Shown here: positions 17,893 to 28,936 of the stretch, one piece after another | Position numbering within the stretch: the first letter of the stretch is position 1 | Layout: every line of letters starts with the position of its first letter | Source of the DNA: Alteromonas halophila | GTDB lineage: Bacteria; Pseudomonadota; Gammaproteobacteria; Enterobacterales; Alteromonadaceae | Direction: 5' to 3' | NCBI RefSeq assembly: GCF_014651815.1 | Contig: NZ_BMXP01000007.1 | Coordinates: 120,469-184,468 of the forward strand | Length of the DNA stretch: 64,000 nt | Notes under the pieces: generated by a model | Database searches by the model: none | Told to the model about the DNA's origin: nothing | The model's input: only the letters and a program-made list of their open reading frames with translations | Program-made: the position numbers and the translations under genes

Positions 17893-19188
17893 ATGTCGAT
17901 TGCTGACACCAGCGGGCAGGACACCCTGTTGTCGCCGGCCGCCTCTTCCCGTCGTCGTACTATCTGGATTGTTGCCGTTGTCGCGCTGTTAATCCTGGCG
18001 CTTGTTGTGGCGCTACCGGCCATCAGTAACTGGCAGCAAAGTGAAGCCTCAGTACCACGCGACCGATTGCGCATTGCCACCGTCAGCTATGGCGATCTTA
18101 TCCGTGACTTGTCCGTTGAAGGGCGCGTTGTGGCGGCGGTCAGCCCCCGTATTTACAGCCCGGCGCAGGGCACCATCGACCTGCACGTGGATGCCGGTGA
18201 ACAGGTAACCCAGGGGCAGGTACTCGCCACCATCGACAGCCCGCTGCTGACCAATGAGCTGCAGCAGGAACAAAGCCAGTACGAGGCGCTGAATGTGGCA
18301 CTTGAGCGCCAGCGCATTCAGGCCAAAAAACAGATGCTGGAAGATCAGAAAGCCATTGATCTGGCCAACGTCACCCTGCTGGCTGCCGATCGAGAAAAGC
18401 GACGCGCCGACAAAGCCTACGAGACCCGGGCAATCAGCAATATTGACTATGAAAAGGCGCAGGATGACTTAAATAACGCCCAACTGGTGCACGAGCATGC
18501 GGTGCAGGACGCAGCGCTGAATAAAGAGAGCCTGCTGTTTGAAATAGAAGCAAAAGAACATGAAGCCAACCGCCAGCAACTGAGGTACAGCGACCTCAAG
18601 CGTCAGGTGGATGCTCTGACACTGCGCTCACCGGTCACCGGTATTGTCGGCAACCTGGCGGTAGAGCAAAAAAACCAGGTCACCAAAAACCAGATACTAC
18701 TCAGCGTGGTGGACTTAACGGAGCTGGAACTGGAAGTGGCCATTCCAGAGAGCTACGCCGATGATCTCGGTATTGGTATGCCAGCCGAAGTGCGGTTTAA
18801 CAACAGCCTGTATGCGGCGAAACTTATCAGTATTTCACCAGAAATAGAAAACAATCAGGTCACTGGCCGGGTACGCTTTGCGCCGCCTGAGGATGATCCT
18901 GATGCCATTCCAGTCGGCCTGCGTCAGAACCAGCGCCTGACCACCCGCATTCTTATGGAAAACAAACCTAACGTTCTGATGGTGCAGCGTGGCCAGTTCC
19001 TCGACAGCGGTGCCGGGCGCATTGCCTATCGCGTTGATGGCGACATGGCCCACCGGGTGGCCATTCAGACCGGGGCCCGCAGTCTGTCGTCAGTGGAAAT
19101 CGTTGATGGCCTGGCGCCTGATGATCAAATCATTATCTCCGGCACCAGTGCGTTTGACGGTGCGCAGTCGGTATTAATTACACAATAA
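17893..19188 (+). CDS. HlyD/MacA-like periplasmic adaptor of an ABC exporter
   Basis: A 431-residue membrane fusion protein: an N-terminal anchor (about 23-45), a biotinyl-lipoyl half (RIYSPAQGTIDLHVDAGEQVTQGQVLA), a long alpha-helical hairpin rich in Gln/Glu/Lys (about 115-225), the second lipoyl half (LRSPVTGIVGNL) and beta-barrel domains. Such adaptors link an inner-membrane ABC unit to an outer-membrane channel. The next three genes encode the ATPase and two permeases with gaps of 20, 12 and 10 bp, so it is one operon. No outer-membrane TolC gene is nearby. Confidence 0.9.
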   Translation: MSIADTSGQDTLLSPAASSRRRTIWIVAVVALLILALVVALPAISNWQQSEASVPRDRLRIATVSYGDLIRDLSVEGRVVAAVSPRIYSPAQGTIDLHVDAGEQVTQGQVLATIDSPLLTNELQQEQSQYEALNVALERQRIQAKKQMLEDQKAIDLANVTLLAADREKRRADKAYETRAISNIDYEKAQDDLNNAQLVHEHAVQDAALNKESLLFEIEAKEHEANRQQLRYSDLKRQVDALTLRSPVTGIVGNLAVEQKNQVTKNQILLSVVDLTELELEVAIPESYADDLGIGMPAEVRFNNSLYAAKLISISPEIENNQVTGRVRFAPPEDDPDAIPVGLRQNQRLTTRILMENKPNVLMVQRGQFLDSGAGRIAYRVDGDMAHRVAIQTGARSLSSVEIVDGLAPDDQIIISGTSAFDGAQSVLITQ

Positions 19189-19208
19189 AATAAGAAGGAA
19201 CCTCTGCG

Positions 19209-19907
<699 letters not shown>

Positions 19908-19919
19908 CAGGGGAAAGCT

Positions 19920-21233
19920 ATGTTTGCCTACTATTTGCGGTTAGCGACCAAAAGTATTCGCCGCAACCCGTACCTGAGCCTGTTGATGATGCTGGCGATT
20001 GCACTGGGCATTGGTGCCTGCATGACCACCATTACGGTGAACTACATTATGTCGTCCAACCCTATCCCGCACAAAAGTGATGATCTTTACTATGTGCAGC
20101 TGGATAGCTGGGATCCGTATTCGCCGTTTCGTGAGCCGAACGAACCACCGGATCAGCTGACCTGGCGCGATGCCACCAATCTGATGGAAGCAAAGCGCGC
20201 CCATCGCCAGACGGCCATGGCCACCAGTGGCGCCGTGGTGGAGCCTGCCGACCAGGACATTAACCCGTTTATGGCCTCACTTCGACTCAACTTCAGTGAT
20301 TTCTTCCCGATGTTCGACACGCCCTTTTTGTATGGCAGTGGCTGGGGCAGTGAGGACGATAACGACCCCGCCTATGTGGTGGTGATCAGTAAAGACGTGA
20401 ATGACCGGGTGTTCGGCGGAGAAAACTCGGTGGGCCGCACCTTAACGGTGGCCGGTAAGCCATTTAGGGTAGTGGGGGTGCTGGATACCTGGATTGTTGT
20501 GCCCCGCTTCTATGATGTCACCACCAACGCCTTTCAGGATACCGCCGATATCTTTATGCCGTTTTATATGAAGCGCGAACTGGAACTGCCTAACAGCGGC
20601 AACACCAATTGCTGGAAGTCACCGGAAGGCGAGGGTTTTACCGCGTTTCTGCAGTCGGAATGTATCAACTTTCAGATGTGGGTCGAGCTGCCCTCTGACG
20701 GTGAGCGCGCCGCTTATCTGGATTTTATGAACAGTTACGTGGAACAGCAAAAAGCCTTAGGCCGCTTTGAACGACCACTGAATAACCGGCTAAGTGATGT
20801 GATGACCTGGCTGGAAAACCAGCAGGTGGTGGCCGACGACGCGCAAATCATGCTGTGGGTGGCGCTGCTGTTTTTGCTGGTATGCATATTAAACACCATT
20901 GGCCTGCTGCTTTCGAAATTTTCACAGCGCAGCAGTGATGTGGCGCTGCGCCGGGCCATCGGGGCCAGCCGCAGCGCAATTTTCGCCCAGTACCTGACCG
21001 AGACCGCGCTGATTGGTGTCGCCGGTGGCATAGCCGGTCTGGGCCTGACATTACTGGGGCTGGAAGGCATTAAGCTGCTGTACGGCGACTTTGTCAGCAA
21101 CCTGGTGGCGCTGGATATTCCGCTGGTGATAGCAGCAATCTTACTCTCAGTACTGGCCAGCATGCTGGCTGGGTGTTATCCGGCCTGGCGGGCAACACTG
21201 ATTGCCCCGGCCAGTCAGCTAAAAACACAGTAA
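19920..21233 (+). CDS. FtsX/MacB-type ABC permease, first of two
   Basis: A 437-residue permease with the MacB plan: one N-terminal membrane segment (about 17-40), a large periplasmic domain, and three C-terminal segments including the conserved RSSDVALRRAIGASRSAIF. The periplasmic domain contains two Cys in a Trp/Cys-rich stretch (NCWKSPEGEG, SECINFQMW). It differs clearly in sequence from the second permease, so the transporter is probably a heterodimer, unlike the homodimeric MacB. Confidence 0.9.
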   Translation: MFAYYLRLATKSIRRNPYLSLLMMLAIALGIGACMTTITVNYIMSSNPIPHKSDDLYYVQLDSWDPYSPFREPNEPPDQLTWRDATNLMEAKRAHRQTAMATSGAVVEPADQDINPFMASLRLNFSDFFPMFDTPFLYGSGWGSEDDNDPAYVVVISKDVNDRVFGGENSVGRTLTVAGKPFRVVGVLDTWIVVPRFYDVTTNAFQDTADIFMPFYMKRELELPNSGNTNCWKSPEGEGFTAFLQSECINFQMWVELPSDGERAAYLDFMNSYVEQQKALGRFERPLNNRLSDVMTWLENQQVVADDAQIMLWVALLFLLVCILNTIGLLLSKFSQRSSDVALRRAIGASRSAIFAQYLTETALIGVAGGIAGLGLTLLGLEGIKLLYGDFVSNLVALDIPLVIAAILLSVLASMLAGCYPAWRATLIAPASQLKTQ

Positions 21234-21243
21234 GGAGCGAGCC

Positions 21244-22470
21244 ATGACACATAACTGGGAAACCGGCCCGATTCTGCGCGCCATGTCGCGCAATAAGGTG
21301 GGCGCGCTGCTTATCGCCCTGCAAATTGCCATTACCATGACCATCATTATCAACGCTATCTTCATTATTGTGGAGCGCAGTGCGCTGATGGGAAGGGAGT
21401 CTGGCGTCGATGAAGCCAATACCTTTTATCTCACCAGCACCGGCTTTGGCAGTGCGTTTAATGCATCGTCCGTGATTGATGAGGATTTGCGGCGGCTACG
21501 AGGCACACCCGGCGTGGTTGATGCGGTGCAAATTAATGCCATCCCCATCAGTGGTGGCGGCTGGTCGATGAGCCTCAAAACCGAAACCGGCGCCGACATC
21601 GACGGCATAGGCACCGCCAATTACTTTGTGGATGAGCACGGTGTGGATGCGCTGGATTTACAGGTGATTGCCGGGGAGAATTTCACGGCTTCCGATGTGC
21701 GCCTGCGCGGACGTAACCAGAGTGACTGGCCACCCGTTGCCATGATCACCAGAGCACTGGCAGAAAATCTGTTCCCGGACACTAATTATGCGGATGTGGT
21801 TGGTAAAACCGTGTATATCGGTAACGATGAACCGGTGACCGTGACCGGGATTATCGACAAACTGCAGGCCCCCTGGATTGGCTGGGATCGGCTTGAACAC
21901 GCCATGCTGACGCCGGAAAAAATGGACTTCTCGTCTACCCGGTATCTCATTCGCACCGAGCCGGGACAGCGCGACCGGCTAATGGCCGAGGTTGAGACAG
22001 CACTGGCCGATGCCTACCCCAACCGTATAATTCGCGACGTGGATACCTTAACCGCCACCCGCGAGCGCAGTTATCGTCGTCACAGCGCCATGATCACCAT
22101 TCTCACGGCGGTGATGGTCTTACTGTGCACCATCACCGCACTGGGTATTGTGGGTCTGACCAGCTTTAACGTCAGCCGCCGCAGAAAGCAAATTGGTACC
22201 CGACGGGCGCTGGGCGCCACCAAACCTGCCATCATTCGCTACTTTATGCTGGAGAACCTGATGATATGCACACTGGGCATTGTGCTTGGCAGTGCCCTGA
22301 CGGTGGGCCTGAACATGGCACTGGTACAATGGTTTAATCAGACTGCGCTGGACTGGTTTTATATTCCGGCGGGCATTGGCGTATTAATACTGATTGGTCA
22401 GCTTGCGGTACTTGGCCCAGCTCTACGCGCCGCACAAACCCCACCGGCACTGGCCACCCGCACCGTATAG
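21244..22470 (+). CDS. FtsX/MacB-type ABC permease, second of two
   Basis: A 408-residue permease with the same plan as the preceding gene: N-terminal span (about 20-43), periplasmic domain, and three C-terminal spans with the signature RRKQIGTRRALGATKPAIIRYF. Together with the ATPase and adaptor it should form a tripartite export or envelope-stress pump; the substrate is unknown. No regulator or two-component gene is attached. The operon ends at a hairpin shared with the convergent UbiA gene. Confidence 0.9.
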   Translation: MTHNWETGPILRAMSRNKVGALLIALQIAITMTIIINAIFIIVERSALMGRESGVDEANTFYLTSTGFGSAFNASSVIDEDLRRLRGTPGVVDAVQINAIPISGGGWSMSLKTETGADIDGIGTANYFVDEHGVDALDLQVIAGENFTASDVRLRGRNQSDWPPVAMITRALAENLFPDTNYADVVGKTVYIGNDEPVTVTGIIDKLQAPWIGWDRLEHAMLTPEKMDFSSTRYLIRTEPGQRDRLMAEVETALADAYPNRIIRDVDTLTATRERSYRRHSAMITILTAVMVLLCTITALGIVGLTSFNVSRRRKQIGTRRALGATKPAIIRYFMLENLMICTLGIVLGSALTVGLNMALVQWFNQTALDWFYIPAGIGVLILIGQLAVLGPALRAAQTPPALATRTV

Positions 22471-22493
22471 GCAGGTTGCACATTGTGGGTAAA

Positions 22494-22521
22494 GGCGACG
22501 GTTAGACTCTTAGCCGTCGCC
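22494..22521. terminator. Hairpin between convergent operons
   Basis: An 11-bp stem with one G-T pair (22494-22504 and 22511-22521, core GGCGACGG/CCGTCGCC) and a 6-base loop lies in the 71-bp gap between the second permease stop and the UbiA stop. T runs on either side are weak, so it is a likely but not ideal bidirectional terminator. Confidence 0.55.
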
Positions 22522-22541
22522 CTGTATTCATCGGTCTTTGC

Positions 22542-23435
22542 CTACAAAACACTCACGGCCAGGGCGACCGGCAACAGCAGCGTTATCAGCACATTCAGCC
22601 CCATGGCGCGGATAAACGCTGGCGTCGGCGCGTGATAATGCCGCGCCTTGCCGGCTATCCACAGCGCGGGGAGCAAAAACGTAAGCGTTGCCAGGGCAGG
22701 TACTGGCAGGGTACCCCTGACAACCAGACCGGCAATAATCGCGGCGGCCAGGCACCACTGCACGCATAACACGGTAGCGGCAGTCCGGTACCCATACACA
22801 ATCACCAGATGACGGCGGCCATGGCGCCTGTCGATGTCGGCATCGGGAAACTGGTTAAGTAGCAGCAGGTTATTCACCAACAACATGGGAATAAGCGCGA
22901 GAAGTAGCATCGCGCTGTCAGTACGGCCGGTCAGTGCCACATAACTGCCAAAACACATCACCAGCCCAAAGCCTGTGCCCGGGGCCAGCAAACACAACCA
23001 GGGCAGGCGGTTCAGCCAGGGCGTATAGGTGACAACAATGCCAGCCCCCAATAGCCCCAGCAGCACCAGCAATCCGGTCTGAGCAGGCTGCAGCATAACA
23101 ATCGCCAGGCCGCCGGTTATGGTCAGCCCCACCATCACCAGGGCCATATGCTTTACCACGTCGCGTCGCTGAGGCTGTGCGACCAGTGCGCCGCTTCCGC
23201 CACTAAACGGGGTGCGGCTGGAGCCGCGCTGACGGTCACTGTCGCAGTCCATATATTCGTTGAGCATATTTACGCTGATATGCGCGAGCAGCGCACTGGC
23301 AACAATGAGGGTAAGGATCACCGGCGACCAGCGAATGTCGGCAGCTATGCTGTAGCACAGCGGTAACGACAGACAGCTGACCACCAGCAGCAGAAAGGGC
23401 GAGCGCATGGTCTGAAGGATAGTGTTCGCAGTCAC
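22542..23435 (-). CDS. UbiA/MenA-family prenyltransferase
   Basis: A 297-residue membrane protein with about eight spans and both Asp-rich motifs of the UbiA superfamily: NMLNEYMDCDSDRQRG (about 59-74) and NQFPDADIDRRHGRRH. The first motif looks more like MenA (dihydroxynaphthoate prenyltransferase) than UbiA, but no other menaquinone genes are here, so the aromatic acceptor is uncertain. The start is GTG at 23435 with AGGAAGG upstream. It lies 25 bp after ilvA in the same direction and is probably the last gene of the ilv operon, which is an unusual partner. Confidence 0.8.
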   Translation of the reverse strand: MTANTILQTMRSPFLLLVVSCLSLPLCYSIAADIRWSPVILTLIVASALLAHISVNMLNEYMDCDSDRQRGSSRTPFSGGSGALVAQPQRRDVVKHMALVMVGLTITGGLAIVMLQPAQTGLLVLLGLLGAGIVVTYTPWLNRLPWLCLLAPGTGFGLVMCFGSYVALTGRTDSAMLLLALIPMLLVNNLLLLNQFPDADIDRRHGRRHLVIVYGYRTAATVLCVQWCLAAAIIAGLVVRGTLPVPALATLTFLLPALWIAGKARHYHAPTPAFIRAMGLNVLITLLLPVALAVSVL

Positions 23436-23460
23436 GCCGGCCTTCCTGTTACCTTAGTGT

Positions 23461-24996
23461 TTAATCATGGGACAAGAAGAACCGGTAGGCAGGATCATCT
23501 GACACGTCCTGATAGTCATAATCCAGTTTGGCCAGATGCGCATTGAAGTCCTCGCGGCTGTCCGGCTCAATATCAAAGCCAGCCAGCACCAGTCCTTGCG
23601 CCGCCCCATGATTACGGTAGTGGAACAAGGTGATATTCCAGCGATCCGACAATGTCGTCAGGAAGTTCAGCAACGCACCAGGGCGCTCTGGGAACTCAAA
23701 GGCAAATACCTGTTCATTGAGGATCGTAGGCGGCCGTCCGCCGACCATATGCCGCACATGCAGTTTTGCCAGCTCATTGTCAGACAGGTTAACACAGGCA
23801 TAACCGCGCGTTTCCAGCTCCTGTTGCAGCTCGGCATATTCACTTTTACCACCTTTAAGCTTCACGCCCACAAAAATATGGGCCTCGCTGTCATTGGCAT
23901 AGCGATAGTTAAATTCGGTGATTGCCTTGTTGCCGACACACTCGCAAAACTGCTTAAAGGCGCCGGGACGTTCGGGGATCCGCACCGCAAACACGGCTTC
24001 TTTCTGCTCGCCCAGTTCACAGCGTTCAGACACGTAGCGCAGGGTATGAAAGTTAATGTTGGCGCCACATAAAATACCGCCGAGGCGTTTGCCCTGAATA
24101 TCATGGTGCTTGGCATATTTACGGATAGCCGCCACCGACAGAGCACCGGCAGGCTCAGCGATAACCCGGGTATCATCAAAGATATCCTTTATCGCACCAC
24201 AGATTTCGTCGTTGCTCACCGTCATGGTGTCATCCAGCAGGCGGTCGCACAGCCGAAAGGTTTCCTCACCCATGGTGCGCACCGCAACGCCATCGGCAAA
24301 GATCCCGACATTTTTCAGGGTTACCGGTTTTCCTGCCTCCCGGGCAGCGGCAAAACAGGCCGACTCTTCAGACTCGACACCAATAATACGAATATCCGGC
24401 TTGAGCTGCTTCAAATACACAGCAATACCGGCAGCCAGGCCACCGCCCCCAATCGCCACAAACAGCACGTCAATATAGGGGTTTTGCTCCAGTAATTCAC
24501 GGGCAACAGTGCCCTGACCGGCAATGACATCGGGGTTATCAAAGGGCGGCACATAGGTATAGCCTTCTGATTCACACAATGCTTTTGCATGATCATTGGC
24601 CTGATCAAAGCTGGTCCCGTGCAGGACAATTTTCACATTCTGGCCGCCAAACCGGCGCACTGCCTCGACCTTGATATCGGGGGTGGTTTCCGGCATCACA
24701 ATGGTGGCACGAATACCCTTGGTGTGAGCACCATAGGCCAGCCCCTGCGCATGGTTACCTGCTGACGCGGCAATCACGCCCGCTTCGCGCTGCGCATCGG
24801 TGAGTGAGCAGATGCGGTTGTAGGCACCCCGTAATTTGAATGACTTAACCGGCTGCTGATCTTCGCGCTTTAAAAAAATGTCGTTTCCAAGCTCAGCTGA
24901 CAGTCGCGACATCAGCACCAGGTCACTGGCAACCGCCACATCGTACACCGGCGCCAGCAGGACTTTTTTCAGGTAGTCATGATCGCTGACCGTCAT
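23461..24996 (-). CDS. ilvA: Threonine deaminase, biosynthetic
   Basis: A 511-residue PLP enzyme that converts threonine to 2-oxobutanoate, the committed step to isoleucine. PLP-binding Lys54 is in the motif SFKLRGAYN and the glycine-rich phosphate loop is [10 protein letters not shown]. Two C-terminal ACT-like regulatory domains (about 335-405 and 430-500) indicate the allosteric biosynthetic form (E. coli IlvA has 514 residues), not the short catabolic TdcB. Its start overlaps the ilvD stop in ATGA, so the two are translationally coupled. Confidence 0.97.
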   Translation of the reverse strand: MTVSDHDYLKKVLLAPVYDVAVASDLVLMSRLSAELGNDIFLKREDQQPVKSFKLRGAYNRICSLTDAQREAGVIAASAGNHAQGLAYGAHTKGIRATIVMPETTPDIKVEAVRRFGGQNVKIVLHGTSFDQANDHAKALCESEGYTYVPPFDNPDVIAGQGTVARELLEQNPYIDVLFVAIGGGGLAAGIAVYLKQLKPDIRIIGVESEESACFAAAREAGKPVTLKNVGIFADGVAVRTMGEETFRLCDRLLDDTMTVSNDEICGAIKDIFDDTRVIAEPAGALSVAAIRKYAKHHDIQGKRLGGILCGANINFHTLRYVSERCELGEQKEAVFAVRIPERPGAFKQFCECVGNKAITEFNYRYANDSEAHIFVGVKLKGGKSEYAELQQELETRGYACVNLSDNELAKLHVRHMVGGRPPTILNEQVFAFEFPERPGALLNFLTTLSDRWNITLFHYRNHGAAQGLVLAGFDIEPDSREDFNAHLAKLDYDYQDVSDDPAYRFFLSHD

Positions 24997-26843
24997 AATG
25001 ACTCCAGCTTGGACGCATCCCGCACAGCGCCTTTATCGGCACTGGTCGCCAGCGCGGCAAAGTTCTTCAGAGCCAGTGACACATGCCGTTCACGGCTTTG
25101 TGGCTGCCAGGGCCGCTCACTTTTTTCCATGGTTTCGCGCCGCGCTGCCAGCGTGGCATCATCAATGTCGATATTGATGGTGCGGTTAGGAATATCAATG
25201 CAAATGGGGTCGCCATCTTCAATTAGCGCAATACCGCCGCCACTGGCTGCCTCCGGTGAACAGTGACCAATCGAGAGGCCGCTGGTACCGCCGGAGAAGC
25301 GGCCATCGGTAACCAGTGCACAGGCTTTGCCCAGCCCTTTGGATTTAAGATACGACGTGGGGTAGAGCATTTCCTGCATGCCCGGCCCGCCTTTTGGCCC
25401 TTCGTAGCGAATGATCACCACATCCCCGGCGACGACCTCATCACCCAGAATACCGGCTACGGCGGCATCCTGACTCTCATAGATGCGTGCTTTGCCGGTA
25501 AAGGTGTGGATAGATTCATCAACACCGGCGGTTTTCACAATACAGCCATTTTTGGCAATGTTGCCGTACAGGACCGCCAGGCCACCTTCTTCACTGAACG
25601 CATGGGCCATATCGCGGATACAGCCATTACTGCGGTCGGCATCCACACTGGGCCAGCGGCAATCCTGACTGAATGCCTGCGTGGTACGAATGCCGGCAGG
25701 CCCGGCGCGGTAAAATTTATCAGCCTGCTCGTTATTGCCGGACGTAATGTCCCACTCGCTGATGACATCACCAATACTGCCACCCAGGACATGGCTGACA
25801 TCGTTATGCAGCAGCCCACCCTTATTCAGCTCGTTGAGAATACCGAGAACGCCACCGGCACGGTGCACGTCTTCCATATGGTACTGCTGGGTGGAGGGGG
25901 CCACTTTGCAAAGATGCGGCACCCGTCGCGACAACCGATCGATATCGGCCATTCCAAAGGGCACCTCGCCCTCCATGGCCGCGGCCAGCAAATGCAAAAT
26001 CGTATTGGTCGAGCCGCCCATGGCAATATCCAGACTCATGGCGTTTTCAAACGCCTTGAAGTTAGCGATATTGCGCGGCAGGGCGCTGGCATCGTCATTG
26101 CCATACCAGCGCTGACACAGCTCGACTATCACCGAGCCGGCACGTTTAAACAGGTCTTCCCGATCGGCATGGGTGGCCAGCATCGAGCCGTTGCCTGGCA
26201 GCGACAGCCCCAGCGCTTCGGTCAGGCAGTTCATGGAGTTGGCGGTAAACATGCCGGAGCAGGAGCCGCAGGTCGGGCAGGCTGACCGCTCAATCTCGTT
26301 GGCGTCATCATCGCTGACCTTGTCATCTGCTGCGGCTACCATGGCATCGACTAAATCCAGCTTTATCAGTTTATCCGATAACTGGGTTTTACCCGCTTCC
26401 ATTGGCCCGCCTGAGACAAACACCACCGGCACATTCAGGCGCATTGACGCCATCAGCATCCCCGGCGTGATCTTGTCGCAGTTCGAAATACACACAATGG
26501 CATCGGCGCAGTGCGCGTTCACCATGTACTCGACCGAATCGGCAATGATTTCCCGCGACGGCAGGCTGTACAGCATGCCACTGTGGCCCATGGCAATGCC
26601 GTCATCCACCGCGATGGTATTAAACTCTTTGGCTACGCCGCCCGCTGCTTCGACGCTGCGGGCGACAAGCTGCCCCATGTCTTTAAGATGCACATGCCCG
26701 GGTACAAACTGCGTAAAGGAATTGGCAATGGCAATAATTGGCTTACCGAAGTCGGCATCTTTCATACCGGTGGCGCGCCACAGGGCGCGCGCCCCAGCCA
26801 TGTTTCTTCCCTGTGTGGTGGTTGCAGAACGTAATTTGGGCAT
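24993..26843 (-). CDS. ilvD: Dihydroxy-acid dehydratase
   Basis: A 616-residue enzyme, the same length as E. coli IlvD, for the third shared step of valine and isoleucine synthesis. Iron-sulfur cysteines are seen in CISNCDK (Cys118, Cys122) and CPTCGSCSG (Cys189, Cys192, Cys195), and the C-terminal active-site Ser lies in [15 protein letters not shown]. It sits between ilvE (26-bp gap) and ilvA (4-bp overlap), keeping the enterobacterial E-D-A order. Confidence 0.98.
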   Translation of the reverse strand: MPKLRSATTTQGRNMAGARALWRATGMKDADFGKPIIAIANSFTQFVPGHVHLKDMGQLVARSVEAAGGVAKEFNTIAVDDGIAMGHSGMLYSLPSREIIADSVEYMVNAHCADAIVCISNCDKITPGMLMASMRLNVPVVFVSGGPMEAGKTQLSDKLIKLDLVDAMVAAADDKVSDDDANEIERSACPTCGSCSGMFTANSMNCLTEALGLSLPGNGSMLATHADREDLFKRAGSVIVELCQRWYGNDDASALPRNIANFKAFENAMSLDIAMGGSTNTILHLLAAAMEGEVPFGMADIDRLSRRVPHLCKVAPSTQQYHMEDVHRAGGVLGILNELNKGGLLHNDVSHVLGGSIGDVISEWDITSGNNEQADKFYRAGPAGIRTTQAFSQDCRWPSVDADRSNGCIRDMAHAFSEEGGLAVLYGNIAKNGCIVKTAGVDESIHTFTGKARIYESQDAAVAGILGDEVVAGDVVIIRYEGPKGGPGMQEMLYPTSYLKSKGLGKACALVTDGRFSGGTSGLSIGHCSPEAASGGGIALIEDGDPICIDIPNRTINIDIDDATLAARRETMEKSERPWQPQSRERHVSLALKNFAALATSADKGAVRDASKLESL

Positions 26844-26869
26844 AGTGACTTCCCATAGTTGTTTAAGTG

Positions 26870-27802
26870 TTAGTCATAAACCGGCGTCAGCCAGTTCCAT
26901 TTGTCTTCGGTGGTGCCGTCGAACAGGCCAAAGAACATCTTCTGGACTTTCTCTGTTATTGGCCCGCGACCGCCACTGCCTACATCGATGCCGTCGACAC
27001 TGCGAACCGGCGTGACTTCGGCAGCGGTGCCGCACATAAAGATTTCATCAGCCAGGTACATGGCTTCGCGCGGGATGTTTTCTTCGCGCACTTCATAGCC
27101 CATTTCTTTAAGCAGCGTCATACAGGTATCGCGGGTGATCCCCGGTAAAATTGCGGCAGTGCGCGGTGTGGTACTGACCACGCCATTGCGGATAACAAAA
27201 ATGTTCTCGCCAGCGCCTTCACTGATATAGCCATTGCGATCAAGTGCAATACCCTCGCCGTAGCCGTGGCGACGGGCTTCCATGGAAATAAGCTGTGACG
27301 ACAGGTAGTTACCGCCCGCTTTAGCACCGGTCGGCATGGTATTAGCGGCCAGCCGGTTCCATGAGGAAATACCCGCATCGACACCATTTTTGATGGCCTC
27401 TTCACCAAGGTAGGCGCCCCACTCAAACGCGGCAATGGCGACATCGGTTTCGGTGCCAAACGGTACCTGCAGACCCATGCCAATATCGCCGTAATAGGCA
27501 ATAGGACGGATATAGGCAGACTGCAAATCGTTTTTACGGATAATATCCAGGGTCGCCTGATTAATTTCATCCAGCGTGTACGGGATGGTCATACGGTAAA
27601 TTTTCGCCGAATCAAAGAGGCGACGGTTGTGCTCCTGAAGACGAAACACACAGGTCCCCTTATCCGGTGTTTTATAGGCCCGGACGCCTTCGAATACGGA
27701 CGAGCCATAGTGGATCGCATGCGTCATCACATGCACGGTGGCATCTTTCCAGTGTGCGATTTCGCCGTTAAACCAAATGTATTCTGCAGGTTGCTTAGCC
27801 AT
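26870..27802 (-). CDS. ilvE: Branched-chain amino acid aminotransferase
   Basis: A 310-residue class IV PLP aminotransferase for the last step of leucine, isoleucine and valine synthesis (E. coli IlvE has 309). PLP Lys161 is in [10 protein letters not shown] and the family signature [14 protein letters not shown] follows. The ATG at 27802 is preceded by AAGGAA; a longer frame starts 14 codons earlier without support. It is the first gene of the ilvE-ilvD-ilvA-(UbiA) run. The acetolactate synthase genes ilvG and ilvM, which precede ilvE in enterobacteria, are absent here. Confidence 0.97.
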   Translation of the reverse strand: MAKQPAEYIWFNGEIAHWKDATVHVMTHAIHYGSSVFEGVRAYKTPDKGTCVFRLQEHNRRLFDSAKIYRMTIPYTLDEINQATLDIIRKNDLQSAYIRPIAYYGDIGMGLQVPFGTETDVAIAAFEWGAYLGEEAIKNGVDAGISSWNRLAANTMPTGAKAGGNYLSSQLISMEARRHGYGEGIALDRNGYISEGAGENIFVIRNGVVSTTPRTAAILPGITRDTCMTLLKEMGYEVREENIPREAMYLADEIFMCGTAAEVTPVRSVDGIDVGSGGRGPITEKVQKMFFGLFDGTTEDKWNWLTPVYD

Positions 27803-27870
27803 GTTTATTCCTTTCAAGTGTAGGGTAAATACCCGGATAGCCACCTTGGTGGCATTACGTGTTGAGACGA

Positions 27871-27899
27871 ATAATACATGACCCTGAGCAACCGCCCAA
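27871..27899 (-). promoter_or_regulatory. Possible sigma-70 promoter of ilvEDA
   Basis: On the minus strand TTGGGC (27894-27899) and TATTAT (27871-27876) are spaced by 17 bp, about 70 bp before ilvE. Two short hairpins follow in the leader: GCCACC-TT-GGTGGC (27840-27853) and GGGTA-AA-TACCC (27823-27834). No leader peptide rich in Ile/Val/Leu codons and no T-tailed attenuator is seen. Confidence 0.4.
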
Positions 27900-28017
27900 T
27901 ATGGCAGGCAAATCGCAGGTTTTCTGGACAGAATTATTTACAAACCACCCAGCGTAACGCGCTGTCTTCAACACAACGGCGTTCACCCTGTAAGGCAGAC
28001 CTTTAGGCTTGCATGAC

Positions 28018-28034
28018 CGCGATATGATATCGCG
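28018..28034. promoter_or_regulatory. 17-bp palindrome, possible operator
   Basis: CGCGATAT-G-ATATCGCG is a perfect 8+8 inverted repeat around one base. A second dyad CGTGGA-GAAT-TCCACG lies at 28052-28067. Both are in the 389-bp gene-free region between the divergent ilvE and TRIC-channel genes, which otherwise shows nothing coding. The symmetry suggests a dimeric regulator site, but no protein can be named. Confidence 0.4.
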
Positions 28035-28191
28035 TTATATGTAGGTTCGGACGTGGAGAATTCCACGGGCATTACAGGCTGGCTATTCCTGTGATTGCCA
28101 TTTGATGTAAGAAATAGCATGAAAGTCGCGGCCGAATCAAGTAATTTGCACACATCCTGTGGGTATTCGTCAATCCGCGAACGGGGGACTA

Positions 28192-28803
28192 ATGATTGAC
28201 TGGTTTCACTGGCTAAACCTGGCCGGGGTCGCAGTATGTGCGGTATCCGGTACGCTGATGGCCTATCAGAAGCGTATGGATGGCTTTGGGGTGGTTGTAC
28301 TGGCCAGCGCCACTGCCATTGGTGGCGGTACACTGCGCGATTTGATGCTGGATGTGCCGGTATTCTGGATCGCCGATACCGATTACCTGTATACCACACT
28401 GATGGCGGCCCTGGTGCCGGTAATCTGGCTGCGCCTGAGCCCTCAGTTCCCCTATCATTACCTGCTGATTGCCGATGCCTTCGGCCTGGCTCTGTTTAAT
28501 GTGGTCGGCATTGAAAAGGCGCTGGCCAGCGATACCTCAATGGCGGTCGCTATCGCCATGGGCACCATCACCGGGGTTTTTGGCGGGTTGTTGCGTGACG
28601 TGATTTGTCGCGAGGTGCCCCTGGTACTGGACGGCGAATTGTATGCCATTACCTGTATTATCGGTGGCATTGCGTATGGGGTCGCCATGCAGGCGGGGCT
28701 GAGTACGGCGTGGTGCGGCCTGCTTGCCTTAAGTGTGACCGTATTATTGCGCTTAGGCGCATTGCGCTGGCACTGGCAACTGCCGGTGTTCAGTGGCGAC
28801 TAA
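28192..28803 (+). CDS. TRIC-type cation channel, YicG/UPF0126 family
   Basis: A 203-residue inner-membrane protein with seven hydrophobic segments built from two repeats, each containing the family motif: GGGTLRDLMLDVPVFWI (about 52-68) and GGLLRDVICREVPLVL (about 134-149). Prokaryotic TRIC proteins are homotrimeric cation channels; the physiological role in bacteria is not settled. The ATG at 28192 is preceded by a G-rich site (GGGGGACT). It is divergent from ilvE and 133 bp upstream of comM. Confidence 0.88.
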   Translation: MIDWFHWLNLAGVAVCAVSGTLMAYQKRMDGFGVVVLASATAIGGGTLRDLMLDVPVFWIADTDYLYTTLMAALVPVIWLRLSPQFPYHYLLIADAFGLALFNVVGIEKALASDTSMAVAIAMGTITGVFGGLLRDVICREVPLVLDGELYAITCIIGGIAYGVAMQAGLSTAWCGLLALSVTVLLRLGALRWHWQLPVFSGD

Positions 28804-28936
28804 CGCAGAGCCCGCCATTTCGCACAGTTGAAACCGGGCTGACACTTTTCCCGAGAACAGATAAAACCTGTCTTAAGGCCAGTCGTCGGCCTGTGCCGTG
28901 CACAGTACACTAAGCACTCTTTTGACAGGAGTGAGT

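Noticed and set aside
25263..26285. Long open frame (340 codons) on the plus strand opposite ilvD
   Set aside because: It mirrors the codon pattern of ilvD, has no ribosome binding site and no family resemblance; ilvD on the other strand is certain.
27823..27853. ilv attenuator
   Set aside because: Two short hairpins are present, but there is no T run and no leader peptide with Ile/Leu/Val codons.
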